This document shows positions 23,094 to 34,790 of a DNA stretch of 64,000 nt, piece after piece (position 1 is the first letter of the stretch; every line of letters begins with the position of its first letter). The stretch is taken from contig OX457060.1 of assembly GCA_949752795.1 (NCBI GenBank), forward strand, positions 1,096,501 through 1,160,500, given 5' to 3'. The translations under genes and the position numbers were made by a program. The DNA is from Hyperoodon ampullatus (lineage: Eukaryota; Chordata; Mammalia; Artiodactyla; Ziphiidae). The notes beneath the pieces are model-generated. The model had not been told where the DNA came from. It saw only the letters and a program-made list of their open reading frames with translations, and searched no databases.

Positions 23094-24164
23094 GGCATAA
23101 ACCTTGTTTACCTAAGAGTTCCAGAAATGAGGTAGGCCAGCCTGTTCCGTGATATCAGTCAGGTCCCAAGCTCATTTCATCCCTCTGATATACCACCCCT
23201 GTCTTCATCTTTGTCACCCCCAATTGCCAAATGCCTACCACAGCTCCAGACATCGTAACCAGACATCATGCATGGCCAGAAAAGGGGAGGCAAGAGAAAA
23301 CAGCAGAAAGGCTTTTGCCTGCATGGCTTTACTCCTTTTTTCAGTGAAGGAAAAATGTTTTGGGAAGGCTCCAACGGACTTTTCCTTCTATCTCATATGA
23401 CCAGACCTACCTGCAAGGGATGCTGGGAAAGCAACTATTTAGATTTTCCAGCCTCCATACTGGAGGGAGGCAACAGGTTGGGAATGGCACGTATACGTCT
23501 ATGTATATATATATGTGTGTATGTGGTATATATACATATATGTATACACATGCACATATATATGTAGTCTTTTTTTAATGGGTAAGGATTCCTGTGGCAT
23601 ATGCATGAGTCTTGGGGCTTAGCTTCCTTGCCAGCTTTCTAAGGAAATTGAAGCCTTTATCACAATTCTATATCTTCATATTGCCCTCCAAGGTCCCTTC
23701 CGTCGCATACATTGAATGAGGAAGAGAATACATAGTAGAATAGCAGCTCTAAGAGACAACTTATCGATTACGTAGTACAACCCCTCCTGATTCCAGAGAG
23801 AATAAGAAGGCCAGAGCAGAAAAGGATTTGCCATTTGCCAATGATCAAAATAGGAGGAAGAGGCCGAGCTGGGCCAGAGCCTAGGTCTCCTGGGTCTCCA
23901 GTGTGCTCTCTACCATCTCTTTCTCAGAAGGCAAGAGGGCCACATGGAAGCAACCTAACCCTTGCTCTTTCAAACAAAAACATGTCATCCTGCTCCTTTC
24001 CAGCTGTCTTTTTATTGGATTGATTTCTGTTGATTATAAAAGCTAGATGTTTGTAACAAAGTTAATTTTTTCAGATGCCTATGAATATCTGAATACACAA
24101 AATCGTATTAAACAAATCCAAAAAGTAACAAGATAGACTGAATTTACTTCAAGAATATAAGGAC
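23094..24164 (+). other. BFSP2: BFSP2 intron 6, middle part
   Basis: It contains a TATA/TATG-rich simple repeat at about 23490-23570. Otherwise no element is recognised. Confidence 0.5.
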
Positions 24165-24385
24165 TCCATCCAGTGAGTGCCTGCTATGTGCCAGCACAGT
24201 CTTAAGCTCTATGTTATCGTCATTTCTCCACAAAACCCTGCCAGAACTACATCATTATCCCCACTTTACAGACAGGAGACAAAACCTCAGAGAGCTTAAA
24301 TCATTTGCCCAAGGTCACACAGCTAATTACCATGGAGGTGGGATTTGAAAGTCAAACTGTCTTGTTCCAAAGGCCAAATTCTTTC
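24165..24385 (-). mobile_element. MIR SINE, nearly complete
   Basis: 'cctgctatgtgccagcacag', 'ccccactttacagacaggag' and 'tttgcccaaggtcacacagc' give the reverse-complement MIR order. Confidence 0.9.
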
Positions 24386-24496
24386 CATGAGGCACCTGCC
24401 TTTCGTATAATTCTGTTGTGATTTCTTCACTAATTTTCATCATCCATTGCTTGTCTCACTCAAATGTGTTTGTTGCGTTTTGTTTGTTTGTTTCAG

Positions 24497-24500
24497 CTAA
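24497..24500 (+). CDS. BFSP2: BFSP2 exon 7, coding end (one base plus stop)
   Basis: The acceptor GTTTGTTTGTTTCAG precedes 24497. Base C at 24497 completes AG|C (Ser), and TAA at 24498-24500 is the stop. The protein therefore ends right after the rod and has no tail, which matches phakinin. Exon 7 is otherwise untranslated. Confidence 0.93.
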
Positions 24501-24785
24501 TGGAGAAACACCCTCTTTTCATGAAGAAAATGCTGCCTTCCTCACCGAGTGACCAACCAAGTTCCATGAGGAGTCCCCACCCCCTCACACCCCCCAACCC
24601 GCCTCTTCCCTCCCCCTCCCCACCCCCATCCCAAGCTGGATTCCCTGCTGGATGCCCCAGTTGGCTCAGCTTGAGCTGAAAAGCTTCCTGGAAGTGGAGA
24701 GTGTCCTGCTGCCTGACTTCAAATAGTCTGTAGCTTGAGCAGCCTCCCTTGCCTCTCTCCAAATAAATGCTTTGTGTGTGGCTTC
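24501..24785 (+). other. BFSP2: BFSP2 3' untranslated region
   Basis: It spans the stop to the probable cleavage point about 15-25 bp after the AATAAA, near a GT-rich stretch (TTTGTGTGTGG). A striking C-rich tract occupies 24574-24632. The exact cleavage site is inferred, not seen. Confidence 0.8.
24762..24767 (+). terminator. BFSP2: BFSP2 poly(A) signal AATAAA
   Basis: A canonical hexamer 262 bp after the stop codon, followed at 24771-24780 by the GT-rich element TTTGTGTGTG expected downstream of a cleavage site. Confidence 0.88.
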
Positions 24786-27015
24786 CAGTCTGCCCACCGT
24801 GTTCAGTCCACTGTCGGAGGGAGATGGATATCGCTTTACCTGCCTGACCTTTCCTCCTGGGGCCATTCTTAAAGGCTTCTGGAAGGGTCCTTGAGCGTGA
24901 CGCCATCTTCCCTGTTGTTCAAGGGTCAGCTGCTCTTGGGTTTATCAACATAAATGTGCTTCTTGGGCAAGAGTTGTGCTCGTGGCGGGCAAGATTGCCA
25001 CCACTGGAGGCAAAAGCAACGTTCTTGCTACAGAGGGGGTCTGTGTGTATCATGACCACAGGCGTCACAAAGTATTTGGGTGCCTTTCACGTGCCGTTCG
25101 TGGGTAGTAATGCACAGACACACCCGCTTCACTGCTGTTGGCAGAGCACATCTCGATCAGCTTAAAGGGAGCTTCAGTTTAAATCTGTGGGGGATGAATT
25201 AGGCTGTGGTTGCCTACACTTGCAGCCTCAGAATATACTTCCAGGGTCCTTCCCCAGCCCTCTCAGGGCCCAGGCCAGCCAAATATAGTTCATGAATCCA
25301 CCACATACCCAGCCAAGACTCCCCTGCCTTCTGATTAAAACTGAAACCACCACCTGTGTCCTAGCGCAGTCTCGCATGCCTCCAAAACCACACACACGCA
25401 GCCCAGACTTAATTTCTCAATTCTTCCCCCCAAGCTTCTGTCAGTCCACCTGTCACACAGAATTGCAGACCAAAATATCCAAGCTGAATCTCCGTCCTCA
25501 CGTAAGCTGCTCATCCAGACAGAACGATGTGTCCAATATGGGCGCATTGGAAGACACCCTCCCTCAGTACCTGGGCTTCCAAATAGCCAAGGCCGACATA
25601 AACAAATGAAATCTTATTTACCCTTAAGAAAGCTGGAAAGAGAAGCAAGGCAAGACATTAGGTCTCCTGGTTGAAATTGCTCCAGCTGCTTTCCCTTTTG
25701 GGCTTCCAGGATCAAAGAAATTGTAATAATAAGTCCCGTGGGCAGGACAGCTATTTACAGTTTGTATGGCACCTTTGCACAATTCCCTCTGTTGTTTGAG
25801 GCACAGAAACCATCAAGACACCACCTAATGCTGCATTTCAGCAAAGCACCAATCCCCTCTGCAGCTGCACACCCCAGGGGTGGCCATGACTGAAACACTG
25901 GGTACCAGGGCCTCCCCAGAAGACAGAGTGTGCGCCTGGCTATATCAAATGCCCATTCACTGAGGTCTGTTTCTTTTCTTTCTTACTTGTTACAGTGAAT
26001 TTTTGCCCCCCAGCCAAGACCTGAATCCCTAACCTAAACACAGCTGGAGGGCCTCAGAAGGAGGTACTTCTGTGTCTGAATGGCTGTGCATTTTCCAGAA
26101 CCTGGAAGCTGTTCTCAGCCACGGGAGGAAGGGGAGAATGGATTTGCACACCCTCCTGAGTTTCCACCAGACACACGCTGTGCCGGGCCGCACACACTCC
26201 GTCTCCTTGGCTCCGTAATCTCAAAGAGCAGCTGCCTTAAACCATTAAGTTAATCATCCTTTGTCAGGGAGAGCCCAGCAGACGGGTGCTTCCAGTTCTC
26301 AGCACAGTTTCTTGCTGTTTCGAATGAGGCTTCATTAACAGGTAAGAAAAGGCACTGCTGACCCCCTGACTCCTCTGGGGCCTCATTTAACTCAGACTCC
26401 CTCTTACAACATCCAGTACAATTACACTCTGGCGGCAGTTCACTGACAGGTGGCAGAGAGGATGCTGCTTGTGCTGGTCTCAGGGACCGTTTGTTCTGGG
26501 GCAGAGACCAGAGAAGGGCTCCCGACGGACTCCTCCGAAAGCGCAGACAGGCTCCATTTCCAGACGAGGTAACGAATTCCACTGGCCTCTGGCCTGGCTC
26601 CTGGAGCACAGTGTAAACTCCCACTGAGATTGCTAGAACATCCACTGGATTTCAGACCAAAGTCCTTAGGTCTCATCTTCATTGTCATCTAGGACACTTC
26701 CAAACACCTGCTGGTGCCCAGACATTTTGTTGGACTTTGGGGATCCCAGTAAAAAGAAGAGACAGTTTCTGCCCTGGTGGGTTTACAATCTCTGTGAGGA
26801 GTTCACATGTGCACATAAAAGGAGAAACAAAGCAAAGCAGGCAGAGCAGCACATTACACTTTGCACAACCCCTTCACATAATTCAGTGTATCATAGGAAA
26901 CGTGAACGTAGACGTTCAGGTCTGATCTCTGTTGGTTTCGGTAAGATGATTCAGCAGGAATCATCAAGCACCATGCCGGTCTCTGATTATCTCCAAATAG
27001 CACACAAATATTTTT
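24786..27015 (+). other. Intergenic sequence downstream of BFSP2
   Basis: I recognise no exon or repeat with confidence. The 131-residue minus-strand open frame at 26250-26645 resembles nothing that I know and has no supporting context. Confidence 0.5.
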
Positions 27016-29160
27016 TCCAGATTTATTAAGATAAAATTGACATACAACACTGTATAAGTTTAAGGTATACAGCATGATGATTTGATATACTGTGAAATGA
27101 TTACCACAATAAGTTAACATCCATTACCTTAAATAGAGAGCAAAAATATTTTTCTTCCTTGTGATGAGAACCCTTAGGATTCACTCTCTTTTTTTTTGCG
27201 GTACGCAGGCCTCTCTCACTGTTGTGGCCTCTCCCGTTGCAGAGCACAGGCTCCGGACGCGCAGGCTCAGCAGCCATGGCTCACGGGCCCAGCCGCTCCG
27301 TGGCATGAGGGATCTTCCCGGACTGGGGCACGAACCCGTGTCCCCTGCATCAACAGGCGGACTCTCAACCACTGCGCCACCAGGGAAGCTCAGGATTCAC
27401 TCTCTTAATAACTTTCATCTATACCATACAGCAGTGTTAACTGTAGTCATCATGCTAACTATAACATCATGTATGTTACGTCCCTAGTACTTATTTATCA
27501 TATACTAGAAGTTTATACCTTTTGACCACCTTCATCCAATTTCCCCTACCCCTACCCCCTACCACTGGTAACCACAAATCTGATCTCTTTTTCCATGATT
27601 TGTATTTTTTTTTTTTAAGGTGCCACATATAAGTGAGATCATACAATATTTGTCTTTCTGTGTCTGACTTACTTCACTTGGTATAATGCATTCGAATTCC
27701 ATCCATGTTGTCACAAATGGCAAGATTTCGTTCTTTCTAATGGCTGGATAATATTCACTGTGTGTGTGTGTATGTATGTGTGTGTGTAATCTTACAACTT
27801 CTTTATCCATTATCCATCAATGGACACTTAGGTTGTTTCCATACCTTGGCTTTTGTAAGTAATGATGCTATGAACATGGGGGTGCAGATATCTCTTTCAC
27901 ATAGTGTTTTCATTTCCTTTGGATATAGTCCCAGAAGTGGAAATGCTGGATGATGTGGCAGTTCTATTTTTAATTTTTTGAGGAAACTCCACACTGTTTT
28001 CCGTAGCGATGGTACCAATTTACAATCCTACAAGGGTTCCCTTTTCTCCACATCCTCTCCAGCATTTGCTATCTTTTGTCTTTTTGATGCTAACCATTTT
28101 AACAGGCATGAGGTGACATCTCATTGTGATTTTGATTTACATTTTCCTAATGATTAGTGATGCTGAGCATCTTTTCACTTACCTGTTGGCCATTCATATA
28201 TCTTCTTTGGAAAAATGTTTGCATGCCCTTTGCCCATTTTTTAATTGGGTTATTTGGTTTTTTTGTTATTGAGTTGTGTGAGTTCCTTATTATAATTTGG
28301 ATGTTAACCCCTTATCAGATGTATAGTTTGCAGATATTTTTTCCCAATCCGTAGGTTGTCTTTTCTTTTGTTGATTGTTTCTTCTGCTGCACAGAAGCTT
28401 TTTAGTTTGATGTAGTCCCGCTTGTTTACTCTTTATTTTGTTTCTTGTACTTTAGGTGTCATCCAAAAAATCATTTGTCAAGACCCATGTCAAAGAGCTT
28501 TTTTCCTATGTTTCCTTTGAGGAGTTTTATGGGTTTCCATCTTGCATTTAAGTCTTTAATCCATTTTGAGTTAATTTGTGTGAGTGGTGTAAGATAAGAA
28601 TCTAGTTTCATTGTTTTATGTGTGAATATCCAATTTTGCCAGTTATTGAAGAGACTGTGTTTTCCTCATTGAGTATTTTGGCTCCCTTGTCAAATACTAG
28701 TTGACCATATATGTGTGGGTTTATTTCTGGGCTCTCAGTTCTGTTCCGTTGGTCTATGTGGCTGTTTTATGCCAATATCATACTGTTTTGATTACCATAG
28801 CTTGAAATCGGGAAGTGTGATGCCTCCCACTTTGTTCTTCTTTCTCAGGATTGCTTTCACTCTTCAGGATTTTTGTGGTTCCATGTAAATTTTAGAAGTG
28901 TTTTTTCTACTTCTGTAAAAAATGCCATTGGAATCTTGATAGGAATTGCATTGAATTTCTAAATGGCTTTGAGTAGTATAGACATTTTAACAATATTAAT
29001 TCTAATCCATGAACACAGAATGCCTTTCCATTTCTTTGTGTCTTCTTTGATTTCTCTCATCAGTGTCTTATAGTTTTCGCTGTAGAGATCTTTCACCTCC
29101 CTGGTTAAATGTATTCCTAAGTATTTTATTGTTTTTGATGCTATCGTGCTATAGATATCC
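27016..29160 (-). mobile_element. L1 LINE (older mammalian type), 3' third, split by a SINE
   Basis: The plus strand is the complement of L1 3' UTR ('gataaaattgacatacaaca') followed by the C-terminal part of ORF2 ('caatggacacttaggttgtt', 'ccttatcagatgtatagttt', 'taggaattgcattgaatttc'). Many stops show it is dead. A TG-rich tract at 27752-27788 lies inside. The CHR SINE at 27191-27391 interrupts it. Confidence 0.9.
27191..27391 (-). mobile_element. CHR-type cetacean SINE
   Basis: The complement of a full SINE. The perfect 15-bp target-site duplication AGGATTCACTCTCTT lies at 27176-27190 and 27392-27406, inside the older L1. Confidence 0.96.
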
Positions 29161-29238
29161 TTTCATAAACACATCATCTTTTTGTTTTGAGAAATGGTAA
29201 AAGAGGATGGTGCCCCTTTGGGGCAATTCTAGCATCTT
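29161..29238 (+). other. Short unassigned spacer
   Basis: Nothing recognised between the L1 and the DNA element that follows. Confidence 0.4.
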
Positions 29239-29390
29239 ATCTGGGGTTGCTGGACTTAGAAAATGAAAATACAAGGTGCCCAGTTAACTCTGAATTTCAG
29301 ATAAATAAAGAATAATTTTTAATAAAAGTATGTCCCACATATTGTTTGAGACATATGTCTACTAAAAAGTTATCTGGCAGCCCTAATCAT
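29239..29390 (+). mobile_element. Palindromic DNA-transposon fossil
   Basis: It starts GGGGTTGCTGGACTTAG and ends 'ttatctggcagcccta', so its ends are roughly inverted repeats around 'aagtatgtcccacatattg'. The related half-element at 52612-52735 shares this layout. I do not name the family. Confidence 0.6.
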
Positions 29391-30482
29391 ATCAGACAGA
29401 AACACTCCATACTTCATAGCCCCGAAATAGTTATCTGACCTCAAATAATACATGAAGTTTTGTCCAGCATTTCTAGCTTGGATATTCCAACACACAGGAA
29501 GAGGAAGGGGTGACCCAGGCCATGTCCTTGCCCAGTCTTGATTGAAAACTCTGTCTCCTGACACAATAGCACAGCAGGTCCGGTCATGTTCAAGAAATTA
29601 ATCTGCTAGATGAGTGATGAAATAAAGCAAACTATTTTCTCCAGGGAAGCGACGGGCTTAATTAGATCATATAGACTGGTTATTCTGAACAATACATTGA
29701 GCAGGAACTAGAGTAGATCCCAGCATAGATGTGCTGTGCTGCAGAGTCAACAGAAAACCCCATTGTCCTGGTCATGCACAAGAGGAAATACTCCATTTTC
29801 TCCAGCTCCTCCTGAGAGTGAAAAGTAATTCACACCACAGGGAGTCAAGCTTTCAGTGTAGTTCTAGGATTGGACACAAAAGCCATGTTGCATTTTAGGG
29901 GAAGGCATTTTGCAAAGTGGGTGAGCAACAAACTACATAATTTCTTTGGACAAGTCATAGATACTTTGTTGGCTTGTTTTGTTTTGTTTTGTGCAGCGAA
30001 ATTTCTTATTGACGGCCTGGACAGGAAAAATGTATAAACAAGGTTCACAATGTTAAACTAAAAAGCGTACTTGGCAAAAAAGCGTACAAGTTGTTGCTAA
30101 CCAGTGGTGCTCTGGGTGCTTTAAGAGGGAATCACAGGACGGGGGGTGGGGAGAGCGGGCGGGTGGCAGGAATAAATAGCCTAGTGGTAGGTTCAGCACC
30201 TCATCATTTAGCTACCGGTGACCAAGAGAACAGAGGTAAGAGAAACACATAGGGTCATACACTGTCCTGGGAAAGTTAAAGAGTGGTTTTACACATTATT
30301 TTGGGAATTCAGTCTTAGCAGTTTACCTGAGCAACCATCATGCTCAGTAGTGGAAAACTCACTCCAAGATTAAATCCTCTTCCTCAATAACATTTATGCA
30401 GCCCTGTTACATGTCACCATGGTAGGTGCCAAGGATACAGAGATGTACAAAATGTGGACCTGCCTTCAAATAATCTAGATCA
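29391..30482 (+). other. Intergenic sequence without recognised elements
   Basis: No supported feature. A G-rich block (30140-30165) is present. Confidence 0.45.
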
Positions 30483-30568
30483 GCACTGTCCAATAGAAAT
30501 AGAATGCAAGCCACATATGTCATTTAAAATTTTCTAATAGTCACATTTTTAAAAGGGAGTGGGGGGGT

Positions 30569-30770
30569 GCTTCCCTGGTGGCGCAATGGTTGAGAGTCCG
30601 CCTGCCGATGTAGGGGACGCGGGTTCGTGCCCCGGTCCGGGAAGATCCCACATGCCGCGGAGCGGCTGGGCCCGTGAGCCATGGCCGCTGAGCCTGCGCG
30701 TCCGGAGCCTGTGCTCCGCAACGGGAGAGGCCACAACAGTGAGAGGCCCGCGTACCACAAAAAAAAAAAA
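30569..30770 (+). mobile_element. CHR-type cetacean SINE
   Basis: Full length and close to the apparent consensus, with CpG sites retained (GGGACGCGGG, TGAGCCTGCGCG), suggesting a fairly young copy. The tail is about 12 A. I could not find a clear target-site duplication. Confidence 0.93.
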
Positions 30771-31094
30771 GTTTTCCAGTAAGTGAATTGAGGACCAAAA
30801 AATTGTTTTCCTTTGATGTTTACAACTATATTGACCACCTATATTCACCTTTTTCAGAAGAGTTCATGTAACTTTGAAGCAAAAGCATGTCAATTTCAAA
30901 ACCACACCTGCCCAAGTTGAGTAAATCCACTCACTCTTGTGTCCAATTATTAATATCATGTTTAAGGAGGTATTACATAAATTGCAAAATCAATTCTAAA
31001 TCTATAAATATCAAAAATGAAACATGTTTCAAATTTTTCTTATAAGTTTTACAGGACAAATATTCTATACTGTTTCAATTTTTAAATTAAAATT

Positions 31095-31352
31095 AAACAA
31101 CATTTTAGTTTGCAAGGCAGAAATAGAGACACAGATGTAAAGAACAAGATGGACATCAGATGGACATCGAGGGGCAAGGGGTGGTGGGATGAACTGGGAG
31201 ATTGGGGTTGACATATGTACACTAATGTGTATAAAACAGGTAACTAATGAGAACCTGCTGTACAGCACAGGGAACTCCACTTCGCTGTACAGTAGAAACT
31301 AACACAACATTGTAAAACAACTATATCCCAATTAAAAAAAAATTTTTTTTAA
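31095..31352 (+). mobile_element. L1 3' end of cetartiodactyl type
   Basis: 'cagaaatagagacacagatg', 'gacatatgtacactaatgtg', 'actaatgagaacctgctgta' and 'acaactatatcccaattaaa' with an A-rich tail. It is 5'-truncated to the 3' UTR. A related piece is at 46124-46463. Confidence 0.88.
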
Positions 31353-31432
31353 TTTCAGGTCCTCAGCCACACTAGCCATATTTCAAGAGCTCAATAGCCA
31401 CACATGGATGGTGGCTACCATATTGGACAGTG

Positions 31433-33589
31433 AAGATTAAAGTTGAGTAGAGGTGGGTGGGATGTACAATGGGCTTAACCATGAAAACAACTGAGGTCAT
31501 ATTTGCAAGCTTATTTGTGAGAAGTCCTGCTTTCACTTCCCCAATTATGTCTGAAGTGCCTGGCAGGAAGGTATCCCATAGAATCCTAAGTGAGTATAAA
31601 TTGCGTGGCTGCCATTCCAACAGTGTTGCAGCCTTCCTCCAGGTAATCCTTCTACTCCACTGCACTGCTTCTCATAACCAGCTCTGTTGGAAGGAGTTCC
31701 CCTAGCAGAGTGCTTGGCCTCCTGTGACGTAGATCTTTCATTTTATGCGCATCCCTCTCCTTTCTTTGACCTCTTGGAAGGGGTAATGAATCAAGAGAGG
31801 CTCACATGACCTCACATCTAGCTCCCACTTGCTCAGCTGAACCATTCTGCCAGTTTCCTCTCCCTCATAGTGACTTTCTCTCCAAGGTCCCACAGCCTCT
31901 CCCTCAGTCTAGCTACATCAGGACTTACCACCAACCACTTCAGTTCCTCAGACAGATGTGAACCCCACATCTGGGCTGAATTCATATTCTTTTCTCAGCC
32001 CCGTGCAAATCAGGGTATGTGACCAGGCATCTGTTTCAATGTCCCCAGATATTTCCTAAGTTTTAAGAAACTCCTGAACTGTCAGTTTGAGTTAGGGGGG
32101 GCTAATCTCCCCAGAGCACAAAAGGGACCTCTAGGGAACAGGGCAGTCCAGCTCCACAGGGTCTGGACCCAGCCTGAGTGCCCTATTACATACTATGTTC
32201 ATAGAACTTAAGGAATCATTGATTATAAAATGCACTATTACTGGATGTAACCCTAAGAAATAAAACCACCCCAAATGGAAGTCTACTATGAGACCCCAGA
32301 TAAAACTGAGACACTAAAGGCCTCAGTTTATGGGTAAATGAGAATATACAGAAAAGAGATAGCAAGAAAAAGACAAGCAGAGTAGGACAGCAAGAGAAGC
32401 TTCAGCCAGAGCCTGAAGCTTACACAATCTGGAGCCATCTTTAGGAAAGGAATAAAGAATATCTTTTTCTTGCAAGTTTTACAAAAACAGATGAACATAT
32501 GAAGCTGTGACTCAGGCCCCTTGTAGGGCCTTGGAAGAGCAACACAAGTGATGGGCCTTGAAGTTTTAGTTTCGTTGGCTTCAGGTAGGTCCGTTTCTGC
32601 CCCCAAGGGACTGGTAGAAGCAAACAGAAATCCTCTGTGAATGAATTCAATTTCAATCCAATTGGAAAGCAGTAACACATCATCAACTGTTATCATATAT
32701 TGATTTCAGAGATGTTAAAGTGTGAAACAATGTGCTTCCTAGGACCAATGAAATATGGTACTTATAAAGGAAAGTGGTAATGTAAATTTTGGCTCTGGTT
32801 TGGCTTAAACAATAACAACGACAACCATGACGATGACGATGATGATGATGATGGCTACCATTTATCAAGCTCCTTCAGTGTGCCAGCCTTCTTATAATGC
32901 TTTTCTCTGACCCCCATGAGAGTTTAGTGCCACCACCAAAGACTTGAAGATGCAGGGTGGTGGTTCCTACCTTATGCCCAGCTAACTCACCTGGATGGTC
33001 AGCGCACAGTCAGGTGGGTCAGGGAGAATGATCACAGAGTAAGCAAATGGTGAGGGGAATCACAGCAAGAGTGCAGGGGTGGTATTTTCACTGGAGCAAA
33101 TCCACATAGCCCTGGCACCTGGTGTGCCTCTATTGACCCGGAAAATGCTTTTATCCCCATCCTCTCCTGTCCCTCCCAGCAGGGACAAAGGTATACATTT
33201 CCTGTCGTGTCTCCGGCCATGTCTGCTCCCCTGCACTTGGTCATAATGTATTCTAGAAGGACCCAAGAACACCAAGCTGATCCATTACATGTTTTCATGA
33301 TGCTAATTGGACTTGGTGGGCCCAAGGAGCTAGCATCTAGGTGCCTCAGTAAGGTACCTTCATGCCAGATGGGGGAGATAAACCTTAAGAACATGGGTGA
33401 AGCCTCTGAGGGTCCAGTGGTCTGGGGTTGTTGGGATAGACCTTCTGAAGTGAGACACATGCTGTACTTTACACACCAGCCACCACAAGGAAAGGGGCGC
33501 AAAGCTAGATTTCCAGAAGCAACACAAAGTGTATTTGTCTGTAAACTAAACTCAGTAACCCATAAGGCTACAACGTTTGGGATTTGAAG
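31433..33589 (+). other. Intergenic sequence, mostly unassigned
   Basis: A (GAT)n run sits at 32825-32853, followed at about 32850-32960 by a possible MIR fragment ('accatttatcaagctccttc'). The rest shows nothing recognisable. Confidence 0.45.
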
Positions 33590-33900
33590 ATTTTTTTTCT
33601 TTTACTTATTATTTTGACATAATTTCAGACACAGAAGAGTTGAAAGAATACATTTCAAAGAATTCCTGTATACCCTTCACTCAGATTCCACAAATATTAA
33701 CGTTCTAGATAGATGATGACAGATAGATGATTGATGGATAGATAGATGGATAGATAGATAGATATAGATAGAAAGATAGATAGATAACCACCCTAAAATT
33801 CTTAATGCAGTATTAAGCTTTATGAACTTCAGACATATATATGCTACAACTTACAAAAAATTATTTTAAAGTTAAAGTATTAAAATTTCTTGTATACTTA
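33590..33900 (-). mobile_element. Old L1 3' end fragment with GATA microsatellite
   Basis: 'cagacacagaagagttgaaa' and 'cctgtatacccttcactcag' match complemented L1 3' sequence. Confidence 0.55.
33707..33787 (+). repeat. (GATA)n microsatellite
   Basis: Imperfect GATA/GATG repeats, with the longest pure stretches near 33740-33765 and 33775-33787. Confidence 0.95.
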
Positions 33901-33989
33901 TCTAGCTCTAGAAATTTTGACTGGCAAACACTGAGACAAAAACTTTAAATTTGGGATTTATTATTTAAAATTTCTAAAGTTAGGTAATA

Positions 33990-34790
33990 ATTTCTAATTA
34001 GTAGACTATTTTTTATAACGGTTTTAGGTTTACGGAAAAATTGAGCAGATTGTACAGAGAGTTCCTGTATACTCTCTCTCCCACACAGAGTGTTCTCTAT
34101 TATTAGCATCTTGCATTAGTGCGGTACCTTTGTTACAATTGGTGAACCAATATTAATACATTATTATTAACTAAAGTCCATAATTTACATTAGGGTTTGC
34201 TCTTTGTGTTGTACATTCTTTGGGTTTTGATAAATGTATCCACCATAACAGTATCATACAGAATATGATATTCTGTATCTTCAGAATTCTGTATCTTCAG
34301 TATTCTGTATCTACAGAATATGTATTCTGTCACTTTCCTAAAGATCCTCTGTGCTGTACCTATTCATCCTTTCCCCCTCCTGGCACCCCTGGCAACTACT
34401 GGTCTTTTTACTGTCCCTATAGTTTTGCTTTTTCCCGAATGTCATATAGTAGGAATCATACAGCGTGTAGCCTTTTCAGATTGCTTTCTTTCACTTAGCA
34501 CTATGAATTTAAAGTTCCTGCATGTTTTTTCATGGCTTGATAGCTCATTTCTTTTTATTACTGAATACTATTCCACTGTATGGATGAAATATGGTACACC
34601 AATTTGTTTATCCATTCATCTATTGAAGGAAATCTTGGTTGCTTTCAATTTGGGGCAATTATGAATAAAGCTGGTACAGACATCTGTGTACAGACTCTGT
34701 GTGGACATAAGTTTTCAACTCATTTGGTTGGAATATTATGTATTACTTTATAATACATGTTTTGGTTTTATATAGTATCAGTTCTCTATA
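33990..34790 (-). mobile_element. Old L1 3' end, complement strand
   Basis: 'aattgagcagattgtacaga', 'actaaagtccataatttaca' and 'attccactgtatggatgaaa' are typical of reverse-complemented ancient L1. It contains the 16-bp tandem described at 34269-34316. Confidence 0.75.
34269..34316 (+). repeat. Three-copy 16-bp tandem with palindromic edges
   Basis: TATTCTGTATCTTCAG is repeated three times with one substitution in each of copies 2 and 3. The left edge is the perfect palindrome ACAGAATAT-G-ATATTCTGT (34258-34276). The right edge is ACAGAATA-TG-TATTCTGT (34313-34330). Confidence 0.95.

Larger units (their letters stand above)
30483..31432 (+). mobile_element. MER3-like hAT element split by a SINE and an L1 end
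   Basis: The left end CAGCACTGTCCAATAGAAAT (30483) pairs with the right end 'ggctaccatattggacagtg' (about 31410-31430). The inner parts 'aagccacatatgtcatttaa' and 'tttcaagagctcaatagcca' follow the same family. The two insertions fall at 30569-30770 and about 31095-31352. Confidence 0.78.

Noticed and set aside
26250..26645. 131-codon minus-strand open frame as a gene
   Set aside because: No recognisable domain, no splice sites or poly(A) signal in a convincing arrangement, and the length is within chance expectation for 64 kb.
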